This document shows, piece by piece, positions 24,834-33,367 of a DNA stretch of 35,693 nucleotides (the first letter of the stretch is position 1; each line of letters begins with the position of its first letter). A program made the position numbers and the translations under genes. The notes under the pieces were generated by a model. That model had not been told where the DNA came from. It made no database searches and was given only the letters and a program-made list of their open reading frames with translations. Source of the DNA: Chitinophaga pinensis (GTDB lineage Bacteria > Bacteroidota > Bacteroidia > Bacteroidales > GCA-2748055). Location: positions 1 through 35,693 of the forward strand of contig CAMAZH010000032.1 of assembly GCA_945863035.1 (NCBI GenBank), in the 5' to 3' direction.

Positions 24834-26199
24834 GTTTTTCCATTCTTCGGTAAAGAGAAGTACGAGTCAGTCCCAAATCCTGTGCGGCTTGGGAAATATT
24901 CCCCTGGTGTTGTTTTAAAACCTTTTGGATGATGGTCTTTTCGATTTCATCGAGGTTATAGGTGTTAAGTTCCAACTCTCCTGATTTTCTGGAACTGCTG
25001 CTCAGGATAAAATCCTCAGGTGTAAGCATATCGCCATCCGACATAATTACAGCACGTTCAATGGAGTGCTGTAGTTCCCTCACATTGCCTGGCCAGTGGT
25101 ATTGCTGCAATTTTTTCAGGGAGGAGGAAAGGAGCCCCTTTACATTCTTTTTGTATTTTTTCGAATAAATCTTCAGGAAATGATCGGCTAGGAGCAGAAG
25201 GTCACCGCTGCGGTCGCGCAATGGAGGCAGATGAATTTCTACGGTATTGATTCTGTATAGCAAATCCTGTCTGAACTTTCCCTCATCAACATCCTTGTGG
25301 ATGTCGTTGTTGGTTGCGCAAATAAGTCTTACGTCAATCGGCATAGGCCGGTTTGCACCCACCCGGGTCACTTCGCGCCTTTCGATGATTGTAAGGAGTT
25401 TTGTTTGCATCTGTGGGGTGAGGTTTCCTATCTCATCGAGAAAAAGGGTGCCACCTGAAGCGATCTCGAAACGTCCCTGTTTCATCTGGCGGGCGTCGGT
25501 AAATGCGCCTTTTTCGTGGCCAAACAGTTCCGATTCGAAAAGGGTCTCGGCAATGGAACCCAGATCCACACTTATGAAAACTTCGTCCCTCCTGAGGGAG
25601 TTGCGATATAAGGCTCGTGCCACAAGCTCCTTGCCGGTTCCGTTCTCACCAAGAATCAGGATGTTGGCATCCGTGGCGGCAACTTTCTTTATGGTGTTGA
25701 AAACCTGATTCATCTCTTCGGAACCTCCGATGAAATCGGTGAAAGGCTGGTCCAATACCGCGGAAATCTGTCTCTGTTTCTGGCGCAGGCCTTCTGCTTC
25801 TACCTTCGATCGCCTGAGCTTCAGGGCTGAATTGATGGTGGCCAGTATCTTTTCGTTCTGCCAGGGCTTGAGCACGAAATCGGTTGCTCCCTCCTTTATC
25901 GCTTTTACCGCTTTTTCGGCATCTCCATATGCAGTAATAAACACAACTACCGCATGTGGATCTATGGAGAGAATTTTGCTTAGCCACTGATAGCCTTCCT
26001 GCCCACTGATTGCATCTTTTGTGAAATTCATATCCAACAGGATCACATCCCAGTCTTCCATGGCCATCAGAGATGGGATTTTTTCCGGGTTATTGAGGGT
26101 CTCGATTTTTTCCACATTTGTTTTCAATAATAATCGGAGAGCAAACAAAATGTCTTCATTATCATCCACTATAAGGATTTTGCCCGATTTTGAATTCAT
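24823..26199 (-). CDS. NtrC-family sigma-54-dependent response regulator
   Basis: This 458-aa protein has a receiver domain (about 6-125, Asp56 as phosphoacceptor, Lys111). Its AAA+ sigma-54 interaction domain (about 155-390) has Walker A GENGTGKE (185-192), Walker B 'TLFLDEIG' (251-258) and arginine-finger region 'LLYRINTVEIHLPPLRDR' (in part 'RINTVEIHLPPLR'). A Fis-type helix-turn-helix closes it (about 433-457). The sigma-54 contact loop reads GAFTDA (231-236) instead of GAFTGA. It is transcribed first, overlapping its cognate kinase, and divergently from an export operon that has a -24/-12 promoter, its probable target. Confidence 0.95.
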   Translation of the reverse strand: MNSKSGKILIVDDNEDILFALRLLLKTNVEKIETLNNPEKIPSLMAMEDWDVILLDMNFTKDAISGQEGYQWLSKILSIDPHAVVVFITAYGDAEKAVKAIKEGATDFVLKPWQNEKILATINSALKLRRSKVEAEGLRQKQRQISAVLDQPFTDFIGGSEEMNQVFNTIKKVAATDANILILGENGTGKELVARALYRNSLRRDEVFISVDLGSIAETLFESELFGHEKGAFTDARQMKQGRFEIASGGTLFLDEIGNLTPQMQTKLLTIIERREVTRVGANRPMPIDVRLICATNNDIHKDVDEGKFRQDLLYRINTVEIHLPPLRDRSGDLLLLADHFLKIYSKKYKKNVKGLLSSSLKKLQQYHWPGNVRELQHSIERAVIMSDGDMLTPEDFILSSSSRKSGELELNTYNLDEIEKTIIQKVLKQHQGNISQAAQDLGLTRTSLYRRMEKHGL

Positions 26200-26258
26200 T
26201 TTTCTTATTTTTGGTTTTCATTAAAAAGCAATACTCAATATTACAAGTTTTTTTTGAA

Positions 26259-26296
26259 TGTTCGATTCCGTACGATAAATGTTACATAACCGAACA
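26259..26296. promoter_or_regulatory. Possible upstream activator site (TGTTCG...CGAACA)
   Basis: The half-sites TGTTCG (26259-26264) and CGAACA (26291-26296) are exact inverts, with a second small palindrome GTTACATAAC (26281-26290) between them. They are centred about 110 bp before the predicted sigma-54 transcript start, a usual distance for NtrC-type enhancer sites. The spacing of the arms is wide, so this is tentative. Confidence 0.35.
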
Positions 26297-26361
26297 CTAA
26301 AAATAGATGAACGCTTTATATGAAATAGGTTAAACTGCATTAATTCAAGATTATATCATAT

Positions 26362-26378
26362 TTGGCATAATCTATGTA
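26362..26378 (+). promoter_or_regulatory. Candidate sigma-54 (-24/-12) promoter of the export operon
   Basis: TTGGCA (26362-26367) is followed by TATGTA (26373-26378). GG and the -12 G are separated by the required 10 bases; the only core mismatch is GT for GC at -12. The expected start near 26388 is 17 nt before the ATG at 26405. The divergent neighbour is a sigma-54 activator. Confidence 0.6.
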
Positions 26379-26404
26379 AAAATAAGCAGTAAAATATAGT
26401 TCTT

Positions 26405-27664
26405 ATGGACGGAATGGATAAGAAAATTGAAAAGAAAAAGGGTTTTGGCAAGAAGCACCTTTGGATTCTGTTGGGTGCATTGGTATTTGTTTTTCTTGTT
26501 TTCAACATTTTTTTCGGCGACAATTCTTCAAAACTCAATGTGGAAGTTGACAAAATTACAATCGAAGAGATTAAAAAGGATGTATTTCAGGATTACATAG
26601 CTGTCCAAGGGGTTGTGGAGCCTATTCAGACAATTTTCCTCGATGCGGTTGAAGGAGGTCGTGTGGAAGAAAAACTGCGTGAAGAAGGCAGCATGCTTAA
26701 AAAGGGGGATCCCATTATCCGATTATCCAACAACAACCTGATTCTAGAGATATCAAACAACGAGGCAGCCGTCGCTCGAGCTGTGAGTGAACTCAGAACC
26801 GCCCGGCTGATGATGGATCAGCAAATGCTAAATTCAAACATACAAATCCTCGAGCGCACAAAGCAGGTGAACAAGGAGAGACGGGCGTATGAAAAAAACA
26901 TGATGCTCATTACGGATAAGCATATTTCTGAAGAGGATTTTCTACAGTCAAAGGAGGATTACCTCACTTCCGAAAAGCTTCTTGCACTTTACAAGCAGAA
27001 TCATTTTAACGATTCACTATATAGAGGGGTCCAGGTTAGCACCCTCGAAGAATCGGTAGAGCGGATGACAATAAGCATGGAACTTACCCGAAAAAGACTC
27101 GATAACCTAAGTATTAAGGCTCCGGTGGACGGTGAGTTGGCCAGTCTGAATCCGGAAATTGGCGAAGTAGTAAACTATGGCACCCGGGTGGGAACTATGA
27201 ACATTCTCGATTCATACAAACTAAGAGTAGATGTTGATGAACACTATATAGCCCGGATTGACAGGGGATTGATTGGTACCTGCGATTTTTCGGGACGTAC
27301 CTACCCGGCCAAACTGGTAAAACTATACCCTGAGGTGCGTAATGGGAGGTTTGCAGTCGACATGACTTTTACCGGGGAAGTCCCTCCCCAGATCCGAATT
27401 GGCCAGACTTCACGCATAAAACTTGAACTGGGCGAATCCCAACCCGCAGTACTTCTTTCCAAAGGAGGTTTTTATCAAAGCACCGGAGGTCAATGGGTAT
27501 ACGTGCTCGATCCTTCGGGGCAATTCGCTACCAAAAGACAGATATCAATCGGCCGCCAGAATCCACGGTACTATGAAGTGCTCGACGGATTGCAGGAGGG
27601 CGAAAAGGTGATTGTGAGTAGTTATGATAACTTTGGGAATGTTGATAAACTTTTACTGAAATAA
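26405..27664 (+). CDS. HlyD/MacA-type periplasmic adaptor subunit
   Basis: This 419-aa protein has one N-terminal membrane helix (about 18-38). Next comes a lipoyl-like/barrel-sandwich part ('AVEGGRVEEKLREEGSMLKKGDPI', in part 'EEGSMLKKGDPI'), a long coiled-coil hairpin (about 115-225), the returning half 'LSIKAPVDGELASLNPEIGEVV' (in part 'APVDGELASL'), a beta-barrel domain and a C-terminal membrane-proximal domain. It should bridge an inner-membrane ABC permease and TolC. The start could also be the ATG at 26414. It is first in the adaptor-ATPase-small gene-TolC cluster and carries the sigma-54-like promoter. Confidence 0.93.
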   Translation: MDGMDKKIEKKKGFGKKHLWILLGALVFVFLVFNIFFGDNSSKLNVEVDKITIEEIKKDVFQDYIAVQGVVEPIQTIFLDAVEGGRVEEKLREEGSMLKKGDPIIRLSNNNLILEISNNEAAVARAVSELRTARLMMDQQMLNSNIQILERTKQVNKERRAYEKNMMLITDKHISEEDFLQSKEDYLTSEKLLALYKQNHFNDSLYRGVQVSTLEESVERMTISMELTRKRLDNLSIKAPVDGELASLNPEIGEVVNYGTRVGTMNILDSYKLRVDVDEHYIARIDRGLIGTCDFSGRTYPAKLVKLYPEVRNGRFAVDMTFTGEVPPQIRIGQTSRIKLELGESQPAVLLSKGGFYQSTGGQWVYVLDPSGQFATKRQISIGRQNPRYYEVLDGLQEGEKVIVSSYDNFGNVDKLLLK

Positions 27665-27702
27665 ACCAGATACCTGATAAATAAACTTAAAACGATTGCA
27701 CC

Positions 27703-28386
27703 ATGATCAAAACAGTTGAACTTACCAAGATCTTCAAAACAGACGAGGTAGAGACTACGGCTCTCAATAAGGTCAGCCTTGAAATTACTAACGGGGAATT
27801 TGTGGCTATCATGGGACCATCAGGATGCGGGAAGTCAACCCTGCTTAACATCCTCGGACTTTTGGATAACCCCTCCGCTGGTCAGTTTTATTTTAATAAT
27901 ACCGAGATATCGGGATACTCCGAACGGGGAAGAACCAACCTTCGCAAGTCGAATATTGGCTTTGTATTCCAAAGCTTTAACCTGATCGACGAGCTGAATG
28001 TTTTCGAAAATGTTGAGCTCCCCTTGTTGTACCAGAAGGTCTCTTCCTCCGAAAGGAAAAAAAGAGTTGAGGAGGTTCTCGACCGGATGAAAATCGCTCA
28101 CCGGAAAAGACATTTCCCGCAACAGCTAAGTGGCGGCCAGCAGCAGCGCGTTGCAATCGCACGGGCAGTTGTTTCCAAACCACTTCTGATCCTTGCCGAC
28201 GAGCCAACGGGTAACCTCGACTCAGCAAACGGGGAAGAGGTAATGAATCTCCTTTCCGAGCTTAACCAGGAAGGTACAACTGTTATTATGGTTACTCACT
28301 CGGCAAGTGATGCCGATAAGGCTCACCGAATTATTCAATTGTTTGACGGGCATATTGTTACGGAAAACATTAAACAGAAACTCTAA
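27703..28386 (+). CDS. MacB/LolD-type ABC transporter ATP-binding protein
   Basis: This 227-aa ATPase has Walker [10 protein letters not shown] (about 38-46), Q-loop 'FVFQSFNL', signature LSGGQQQRV, Walker B '[12 protein letters not shown]' and the H-loop in 'VMVTHS'. It is the length and type of LolD/FtsE/MacB ATPases, which work with FtsX-like permeases. It follows the adaptor gene by 38 bp. No FtsX-like permease gene is present downstream, where Bacteroidota clusters of this type usually have one or more, so its membrane partner must be elsewhere or lost. Confidence 0.95.
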   Translation: MIKTVELTKIFKTDEVETTALNKVSLEITNGEFVAIMGPSGCGKSTLLNILGLLDNPSAGQFYFNNTEISGYSERGRTNLRKSNIGFVFQSFNLIDELNVFENVELPLLYQKVSSSERKKRVEEVLDRMKIAHRKRHFPQQLSGGQQQRVAIARAVVSKPLLILADEPTGNLDSANGEEVMNLLSELNQEGTTVIMVTHSASDADKAHRIIQLFDGHIVTENIKQKL

Positions 28387-28464
28387 TTTCCCCTCAAGCT
28401 TGCGACTTGGAATAAGGGTTCCGGATACATCAGATGGTTACTAACAACACTAATCTTACTTGAA

Positions 28465-28758
28465 ATGAGAGATTTATGTGTGCCAATACCGGTTTTCGAC
28501 GAGAATGAACACGTTGAAATTACTCTTGACTATTCAGGTAAAAAGCAGACAATCAATTACCGGGTTGAAACCTTTCTGTGGGACAGTGATGAGGACCATT
28601 CTCTCGGGGGAGACCATGTTGCGGTTTCCCTTGCCAGGATTGAACGACTCAAAAATTCAATCAGGGAGTATGATAAAGGTTGGGAATTGATCCAAATCTT
28701 CACACCGGCTGAGAATGCTAGAACCATTCAGGTACTGTACAGGAAGAAAAGGCAATGA
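28465..28758 (+). CDS. Small hypothetical protein in the export cluster
   Basis: This 97-aa cytoplasmic protein has no signal peptide or helix. It starts 'MRDLCVPIPVF', with 'HVEITLDYSGKKQTINYRVETFLWD', given here in part as 'NYRVETFLWD', then a helix 'ARIERLKNSIREYDKGWELIQIF' (part 'RIERLKNSIREYDKGW') and a final strand 'TIQVLYRKK'. It is alpha/beta and acidic in the centre. I recognise no family. It sits between the ABC ATPase (78 bp) and TolC (57 bp) genes, the place where a permease would be expected, and is probably co-transcribed with them. Confidence 0.7.
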   Translation: MRDLCVPIPVFDENEHVEITLDYSGKKQTINYRVETFLWDSDEDHSLGGDHVAVSLARIERLKNSIREYDKGWELIQIFTPAENARTIQVLYRKKRQ

Positions 28759-28815
28759 TTGTTCCTGCAAACCTCTTAAAAGTTTCTACTGAATTGTTTT
28801 ATTTAAAAAAAAACG

Positions 28816-30165
28816 ATGAGCAAATTTATTTTCGCAGTTCTTCTGTCAGGCTTTAGCCTCACTATTATCTCTGCCCAGGAAAAAGAATACTGGAGCCTTG
28901 AAAAATGCATTGATTACGCATTGGAGAATAATATTCAGGTCAAACGGCAGGAACTTCAATCTGAATTTATCGAAAAGGATTATACTCAATCGTTTTTCTT
29001 ATTCACCCCGGCTTTAAATGCAGGTGTGGAACATTCCATCAGCACTGGCCGCGTTTTGAACACCGATGAATTCTACCGGTGGGAAAACACCCAACAAACC
29101 TTTGGTTCCATGGGAGTTCGGAGTGAAATCACTCTTTTTAACGGCTTGCAGAATTTCAATACCATGAAGCAGCGAAAGTATTCCTATCTCAGTAGCCTGG
29201 AGGATTTGGAAAAGACGAAAAACAACATCACCCTTCAAATCGTGAATTACTACCTACAGGTTCTTTTTGATGAGGAAATCCTGGAAGTATCTAAAAGCCA
29301 GTACGATGTTACCCTATTGCAAGTCGAAAAAACCAAGAGACTCGTCGACGTGGGGAATGTTGCCATGGGCCAGTTGTTCGAAATTCAGGCTCAGGCTGCA
29401 ACCGAAAAGCTAAATTATACCGTTAACCGAAACAGGCTCGAATTGTCGGTACTTGATCTTGTTCAGTTACTCGATCAGGATTCGGTTGGAAGCTTCGCAG
29501 TATTGCATCCGTCGGACTTATCCGTTGAAAATACACTTCTGCCAGCCTCTTTCAGCGAGGTAATTGACATTGCGATGATCAATATGCCGGAAATCAGAGG
29601 AGCCGAATACCGTGTAAAAAGCTCGGAGAAAAATCTTTCCGTGCAAAAAGGGGCAAGAGTTCCTGAATTGTATCTCAATGGCGTTTATTATTCAAGGTAT
29701 CAGAATGGGGCTTACAATCCGAACGACTCCACATATACCTATCCGATGATGGATCAGCTGAAAGACAAACAATACAGTCAACTGACACTAGGGCTTAACA
29801 TACCGGTATTTAACCGTTATCAGACCCAAACGGCAATCAGCAAGGCCAAAATTAACCTTGCGGATTCGAAATACCAGCTGGAACAGCAAAAACAGGTGTT
29901 GTATAAAAGCATACAGCAATCTTATGCCGATGCTCTGGGAGCTTTTCAAAAATACCAGTCTGCTCTTGAAGCTGTCAAATCAAATGAAGAAGCTTTCAAT
30001 TATACTCGTCAAAAGTACGAAGTTGGACTTGTTAATGCAGTGGACTTCAGCGTTGCTAAAAATAACTATTCCAAAGCCCGTTCCGATCTGGCGCAGGCAA
30101 AGTACGAGTACATTTTCAAGGTCAAAATTCTGGATTTCTATACGGGAAAGGAAATCAGATTGTAA
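28816..30165 (+). CDS. TolC-family outer-membrane channel protein
   Basis: This 449-aa exported protein (signal peptide ending 'TIISAQ') has the TolC/OEP layout. An N-terminal 'WSLEKCIDYALENNIQVKR' (part 'LEKCIDYALENN') helix comes first, then two internally repeated halves with long coiled-coil helices. The repeat signatures are 'VNYYLQVLFDEEILEVSKSQY' (part 'VNYYLQVLFDEEIL') in the first half and 'YADALGAFQKYQSALEA' with 'YTRQKYEVGLVNAVDF' in the second. It should form the outer-membrane tunnel for the adaptor and ATPase encoded upstream. It converges with the amidohydrolase gene, whose stop is 25 bp away; no clear terminator hairpin is visible between them. Confidence 0.95.
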   Translation: MSKFIFAVLLSGFSLTIISAQEKEYWSLEKCIDYALENNIQVKRQELQSEFIEKDYTQSFFLFTPALNAGVEHSISTGRVLNTDEFYRWENTQQTFGSMGVRSEITLFNGLQNFNTMKQRKYSYLSSLEDLEKTKNNITLQIVNYYLQVLFDEEILEVSKSQYDVTLLQVEKTKRLVDVGNVAMGQLFEIQAQAATEKLNYTVNRNRLELSVLDLVQLLDQDSVGSFAVLHPSDLSVENTLLPASFSEVIDIAMINMPEIRGAEYRVKSSEKNLSVQKGARVPELYLNGVYYSRYQNGAYNPNDSTYTYPMMDQLKDKQYSQLTLGLNIPVFNRYQTQTAISKAKINLADSKYQLEQQKQVLYKSIQQSYADALGAFQKYQSALEAVKSNEEAFNYTRQKYEVGLVNAVDFSVAKNNYSKARSDLAQAKYEYIFKVKILDFYTGKEIRL

Positions 30166-30189
30166 GTAGTTTATTTAGAATGCAATCTC

Positions 30190-31821
30190 CTAAAAAACTC
30201 TCTTCCCGCCAAGCCAGGTCTGCTCAACTTTAAGTCCGGATATCTCATTTTCGGGAACCGTTACAATATCACGATCGCAAACCACGAAGTCAGCAAATTT
30301 TCCGGGTTCGAGACTTCCTTTCTCATTTTCCTCGAATGCGGCTTTCGCTGCCCAGATTGTCATAGCCCGCATTGCTTCTTCACGGCTCAATGCCTCATCG
30401 GTTTGAAATCCTTCCCCGGGCATCATTTTGAGGTCTTTTCTAATTGTCGCAGCAAAAAAGCCATACACCGGGTTGATGCTTTCCACCGGGAAATCGCTTC
30501 CGTTGGGTATCCAGCCGTTTTGAGCCAGCAAGCTCTTAAACGCATAAGCTCCGGTCATCCGTTCTTTACCGATCCTGTCTTCAGCCCAATACATGTCGGA
30601 AGTGGCGTGGGTGGGTTGAACCGATGGAACGATATTGTATTTGCCAAACATGTCCATATCACCAGCGGAAACGATTTGCGCATGCTCAATTCTCCATCGC
30701 TTGTCATTCGCGGTTTTCAAAACTTCGGAATACAATTTCAATACCTCATGGTTGGCATCGTCGCCTATGCAGTGCGTGTTTACCTGATATCCAAAGGAAT
30801 CGGCTAAAAGGGCCATTTTTTTCATGGTCTCGGGGGAGGTTAACCACAAACCGGAATTACATGGGTCGTCAGAATAGGGTGCTTTCATTCGCGCCCCCCT
30901 TGAACCGAGAGCGCCATCGGCATATAGTTTTATGGACCTGATATTTAAATGCTCGGTTTTGTAAATCCCCTTATACAGATAGCTGGACAGATTGTCGTCT
31001 GATGGGGTTAACATCCCGTAAATACGCATCTTGAGCTTGCCTTCCTGATTGAGGGATTTTATAGTTTCAATCACATTTTTTTCGAGACCTGCATCATGTA
31101 GGGAGGTAAGCCCTACCGCAAAACATTTCTCTTGCGCAATCAACAGTGCTTCCGCGATCTCGCCGGATGATGGGGGAGGGATCTTGCTTCGGACCCTTTC
31201 TATTGCCATATCGATCAGCATTCCGGTAGGTTTTCCGTTGGCCTGAACAAAACTGCCACCTTCGATTTCCATCCCCGGTTTAATACCTGCAAGATCCAGA
31301 GCCTTCTGGTTTACAAGCGCTGCGTGACCGTCAATTCTAACAAGCATTACCGGGATATCAGGAAACATTTTATCAAGTGTGGATTTGTCAGGAAAACTTT
31401 TTTGTGGCCAGTCGTTCTGATCCCAGCCCCGGCCCATAATCCATGATCCTTTGTGTGACATAGCATATTCGCTCACTATTTGCAAAACCTCCTCAAAGGA
31501 TTTTGCTCCAGTAAGATCTGCCTCTTGAAGACCTGCACCATAACCGTAAAAATGACAGTGGGCATCAATAAATCCCGGGTAAACAGTCTTGCCATCCAGA
31601 TCAACAACTGTCGAAGATCTGTACTTCTTAAGCACTTCTTCCGACGAACCGGTTGCAAGAATTTTCCCGTCTTTGACAGCAAACGATTCTACTGTTGAAA
31701 AAGCGGAATCAACAGTGTAGACTTGGGCATGGGTAAAGATTGCATCGGCTTCCATTTTTGAGGAACAATTTGGGAAGATTAATACCAGAGCAAAAAAAGC
31801 AAGCGTTGTCAGAACTTTCAT
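30190..31821 (-). CDS. Amidohydrolase-family (YtcJ-like) lipoprotein
   Basis: The frame extends to 31890, but the ATG at 31821 gives a lipoprotein signal peptide ('LALIFPNC'-like; actual residues 'VLIFPNCSS'), so I use it (543 aa). Metal-binding motifs of the amidohydrolase superfamily are present: HxH in 'GFIDAHCHFYGYG', 'SIKLYADGALGSRGA', 'THCIGDDANHEV', 'WRIEHAQIV' and the final Asp in 'NGSDFPVES'. YtcJ-like enzymes are predicted N-substituted amide/formamide or imide hydrolases with poorly known substrates; here it would face the periplasm as a lipoprotein. It follows the upstream outer-membrane protein gene by 34 bp on the same strand, so the two likely form an operon. Confidence 0.92.
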   Translation of the reverse strand: MKVLTTLAFFALVLIFPNCSSKMEADAIFTHAQVYTVDSAFSTVESFAVKDGKILATGSSEEVLKKYRSSTVVDLDGKTVYPGFIDAHCHFYGYGAGLQEADLTGAKSFEEVLQIVSEYAMSHKGSWIMGRGWDQNDWPQKSFPDKSTLDKMFPDIPVMLVRIDGHAALVNQKALDLAGIKPGMEIEGGSFVQANGKPTGMLIDMAIERVRSKIPPPSSGEIAEALLIAQEKCFAVGLTSLHDAGLEKNVIETIKSLNQEGKLKMRIYGMLTPSDDNLSSYLYKGIYKTEHLNIRSIKLYADGALGSRGARMKAPYSDDPCNSGLWLTSPETMKKMALLADSFGYQVNTHCIGDDANHEVLKLYSEVLKTANDKRWRIEHAQIVSAGDMDMFGKYNIVPSVQPTHATSDMYWAEDRIGKERMTGAYAFKSLLAQNGWIPNGSDFPVESINPVYGFFAATIRKDLKMMPGEGFQTDEALSREEAMRAMTIWAAKAAFEENEKGSLEPGKFADFVVCDRDIVTVPENEISGLKVEQTWLGGKRVF

Positions 31822-31855
31822 GATTCTTGATTTGAATATAAAATTGGTTGATGCC

Positions 31856-33058
31856 TCAGTATTTAATTCCGAATTTCCGCGTGTAGCCAATCACTGGAAA
31901 GGTTATGAATTTTGGGCTGTCGCTAGCGGATGTGTACCAATGGGGATATGTATATAGTGTAGGCACGGCAGAGGGCGACCTGAACAGGTAGGTTAAGCCA
32001 ACCTGCCAACTTGTTACATCTTTTTTCCTGTTGATAAAACGGAAACCGGTGAGCCCGTATATGAAGAACACTTTTTGTTCGAAATCGGCCGAATTGAATG
32101 TGAAAGTCATTGAAGTTTCGTCATATTTTTCGTAATAGGCATTCTGCTTTGTCTTGACTTGCGAGGCATAGTTTTCGGTAATAAAATAAATATGATCCGA
32201 TACCTGCCCGAGTGCGGAGAAGTTTACTACCGGAGAGTTGGTTCTGTTTGTGATTTCGCCCTCGCGTGTAAAAAGATGCCCACCTCCGATGGTAATATTG
32301 TTCCTGTAATTTCCCCGGGTATAGGTTGCATAGAAAAGATTTCCGAAGAAGTCGCTGTTCCAGGTGCCTAAAATAACCATATCTCCAATAGAAAATGTAG
32401 AAAGGTCATTCACAGGCAAGGTGATTTTTGGGGTGAGGTAGAAAGGGAATCCTGCTACTGTTGTGCCCATTCCGATTGAAAATTGATCGGTTACACCATA
32501 TTGGACATCATGTAATAAAAAATATAAAGTGTTGTAATATAATTCCCCTTCCTCAAGATTGTATGATGAAGGCGCGAAGAAGTAACGCGACCTGTGTTCT
32601 CCCGGATCGGTCTGGCTGGCAACTTCAGCAGTCGGTTCAGAGCTTGTACCCTGCGGGTTTTCGGGAAGCACTGCGGCAGGTGTGGTCTTGAAAGGATTTT
32701 GCAGTATCTCGGAAAGAGCAAAGTAAATAAGGAGGGCTTTTTCTGAATCGGTTGCAGTAATAATCTTTGTCCCAAGGTTTTTAACCCCCGCAGTTCTTTC
32801 GTTACAGTCTTTAACGGATAGGATTAATTCATTCTTTTCCAGATAACTGGAGGCAAACCAATAATCACATTTGTTTTTGAAGTCAATGGTATAGGTTAGT
32901 TCAATGCTGTCGCCTTTGAGCCTGTCTGACAAAAGAGTTTCCACATCCCCCGAAATAATGGAGGTGCGATCATCCATTACTAGTTTTTTCTGTGCCAGAA
33001 GTTGAGCGGAGGTTGATAATAAAAGAGACATCAGGCCTACATGAAGAATGGTTCTCAT
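31856..33058 (-). CDS. Outer-membrane beta-barrel protein, hypothetical
   Basis: This 400-aa protein has a signal peptide (cleavage after 'AQLLAQ'). The N-terminal periplasmic part (about 25-130) is strand-helix mixed, with a Cys pair (in 'NKCDYW' and 'VKDCNE'). A Pro/Ser/Glu-rich linker follows (about 130-160), then a C-terminal barrel (about 160-400) with repeated strands such as 'VQYGVTDQFSIGMG', 'NNITIGGGHLF' and 'WQVGLTYLF', ending 'YTRKFGIKY'. I do not recognise the family. A -7-like element lies 54 bp upstream. It is the first gene of the unit with the amidohydrolase lipoprotein. Confidence 0.75.
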   Translation of the reverse strand: MRTILHVGLMSLLLSTSAQLLAQKKLVMDDRTSIISGDVETLLSDRLKGDSIELTYTIDFKNKCDYWFASSYLEKNELILSVKDCNERTAGVKNLGTKIITATDSEKALLIYFALSEILQNPFKTTPAAVLPENPQGTSSEPTAEVASQTDPGEHRSRYFFAPSSYNLEEGELYYNTLYFLLHDVQYGVTDQFSIGMGTTVAGFPFYLTPKITLPVNDLSTFSIGDMVILGTWNSDFFGNLFYATYTRGNYRNNITIGGGHLFTREGEITNRTNSPVVNFSALGQVSDHIYFITENYASQVKTKQNAYYEKYDETSMTFTFNSADFEQKVFFIYGLTGFRFINRKKDVTSWQVGLTYLFRSPSAVPTLYTYPHWYTSASDSPKFITFPVIGYTRKFGIKY

Positions 33059-33111
33059 TTTTTCTGTGATTTAAATTCAATGGAAAGCTAAATCAAAAAT
33101 CGCTATTTCTC

Positions 33112-33119
33112 CAAATATA
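33112..33119 (-). promoter_or_regulatory. -7 promoter element of the outer-membrane protein/amidohydrolase unit
   Basis: The minus strand reads TATATTTG, an exact TAnnTTTG match 54 bp before the ATG. No clear TTG is found at the -33 position. Confidence 0.45.
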
Positions 33120-33341
33120 TTTCGAAAAGTTTTCATTGTTGTAAAGATGAGTTGGAGCGTCTATTGTGTCTGACTGCTTAATTTACAAGAACTTCTAATA
33201 GAAATACAATTCGTAAAATCAAATTCATTTTTTCCGGTGTTTATCACGAAGGATGGAAGTATTGAGCAATTATCAAGCAGAATAATCCAAACAAGTAGGC
33301 TCCGATTGCAATAATTAAGTGTGAAAATCGTTAATATTTCC

Positions 33342-33349
33342 TAATTTTG
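33342..33349 (+). promoter_or_regulatory. -7 promoter element of the beta-helix lipoprotein gene
   Basis: TAATTTTG matches TAnnTTTG and ends 18 bp before the ATG at 33368. It argues against the in-frame TTG at 33347, which lies within it. The -33 element is weak. Confidence 0.5.
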
Positions 33350-33367
33350 TCCCGCTTAATAAAAACA

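Larger units (their letters stand above)
33059..33367. other. Divergent intergenic region
   Basis: This 309-bp AT-rich spacer separates two divergent genes. It contains a TATATTTG element for the minus-strand gene (33112-33119) and TAATTTTG for the plus-strand gene (33342-33349). I see no coding frame or RNA in it. Confidence 0.5.

Noticed and set aside
25247..25708. Plus-strand 153-codon frame
   Set aside because: It is antisense to the AAA+ domain of the NtrC-type regulator, whose motifs establish the true frame.
31822..31890. 23-residue N-terminal extension of the amidohydrolase
   Set aside because: It overlaps the end of the upstream gene and precedes a good lipoprotein signal peptide that begins at 31821.
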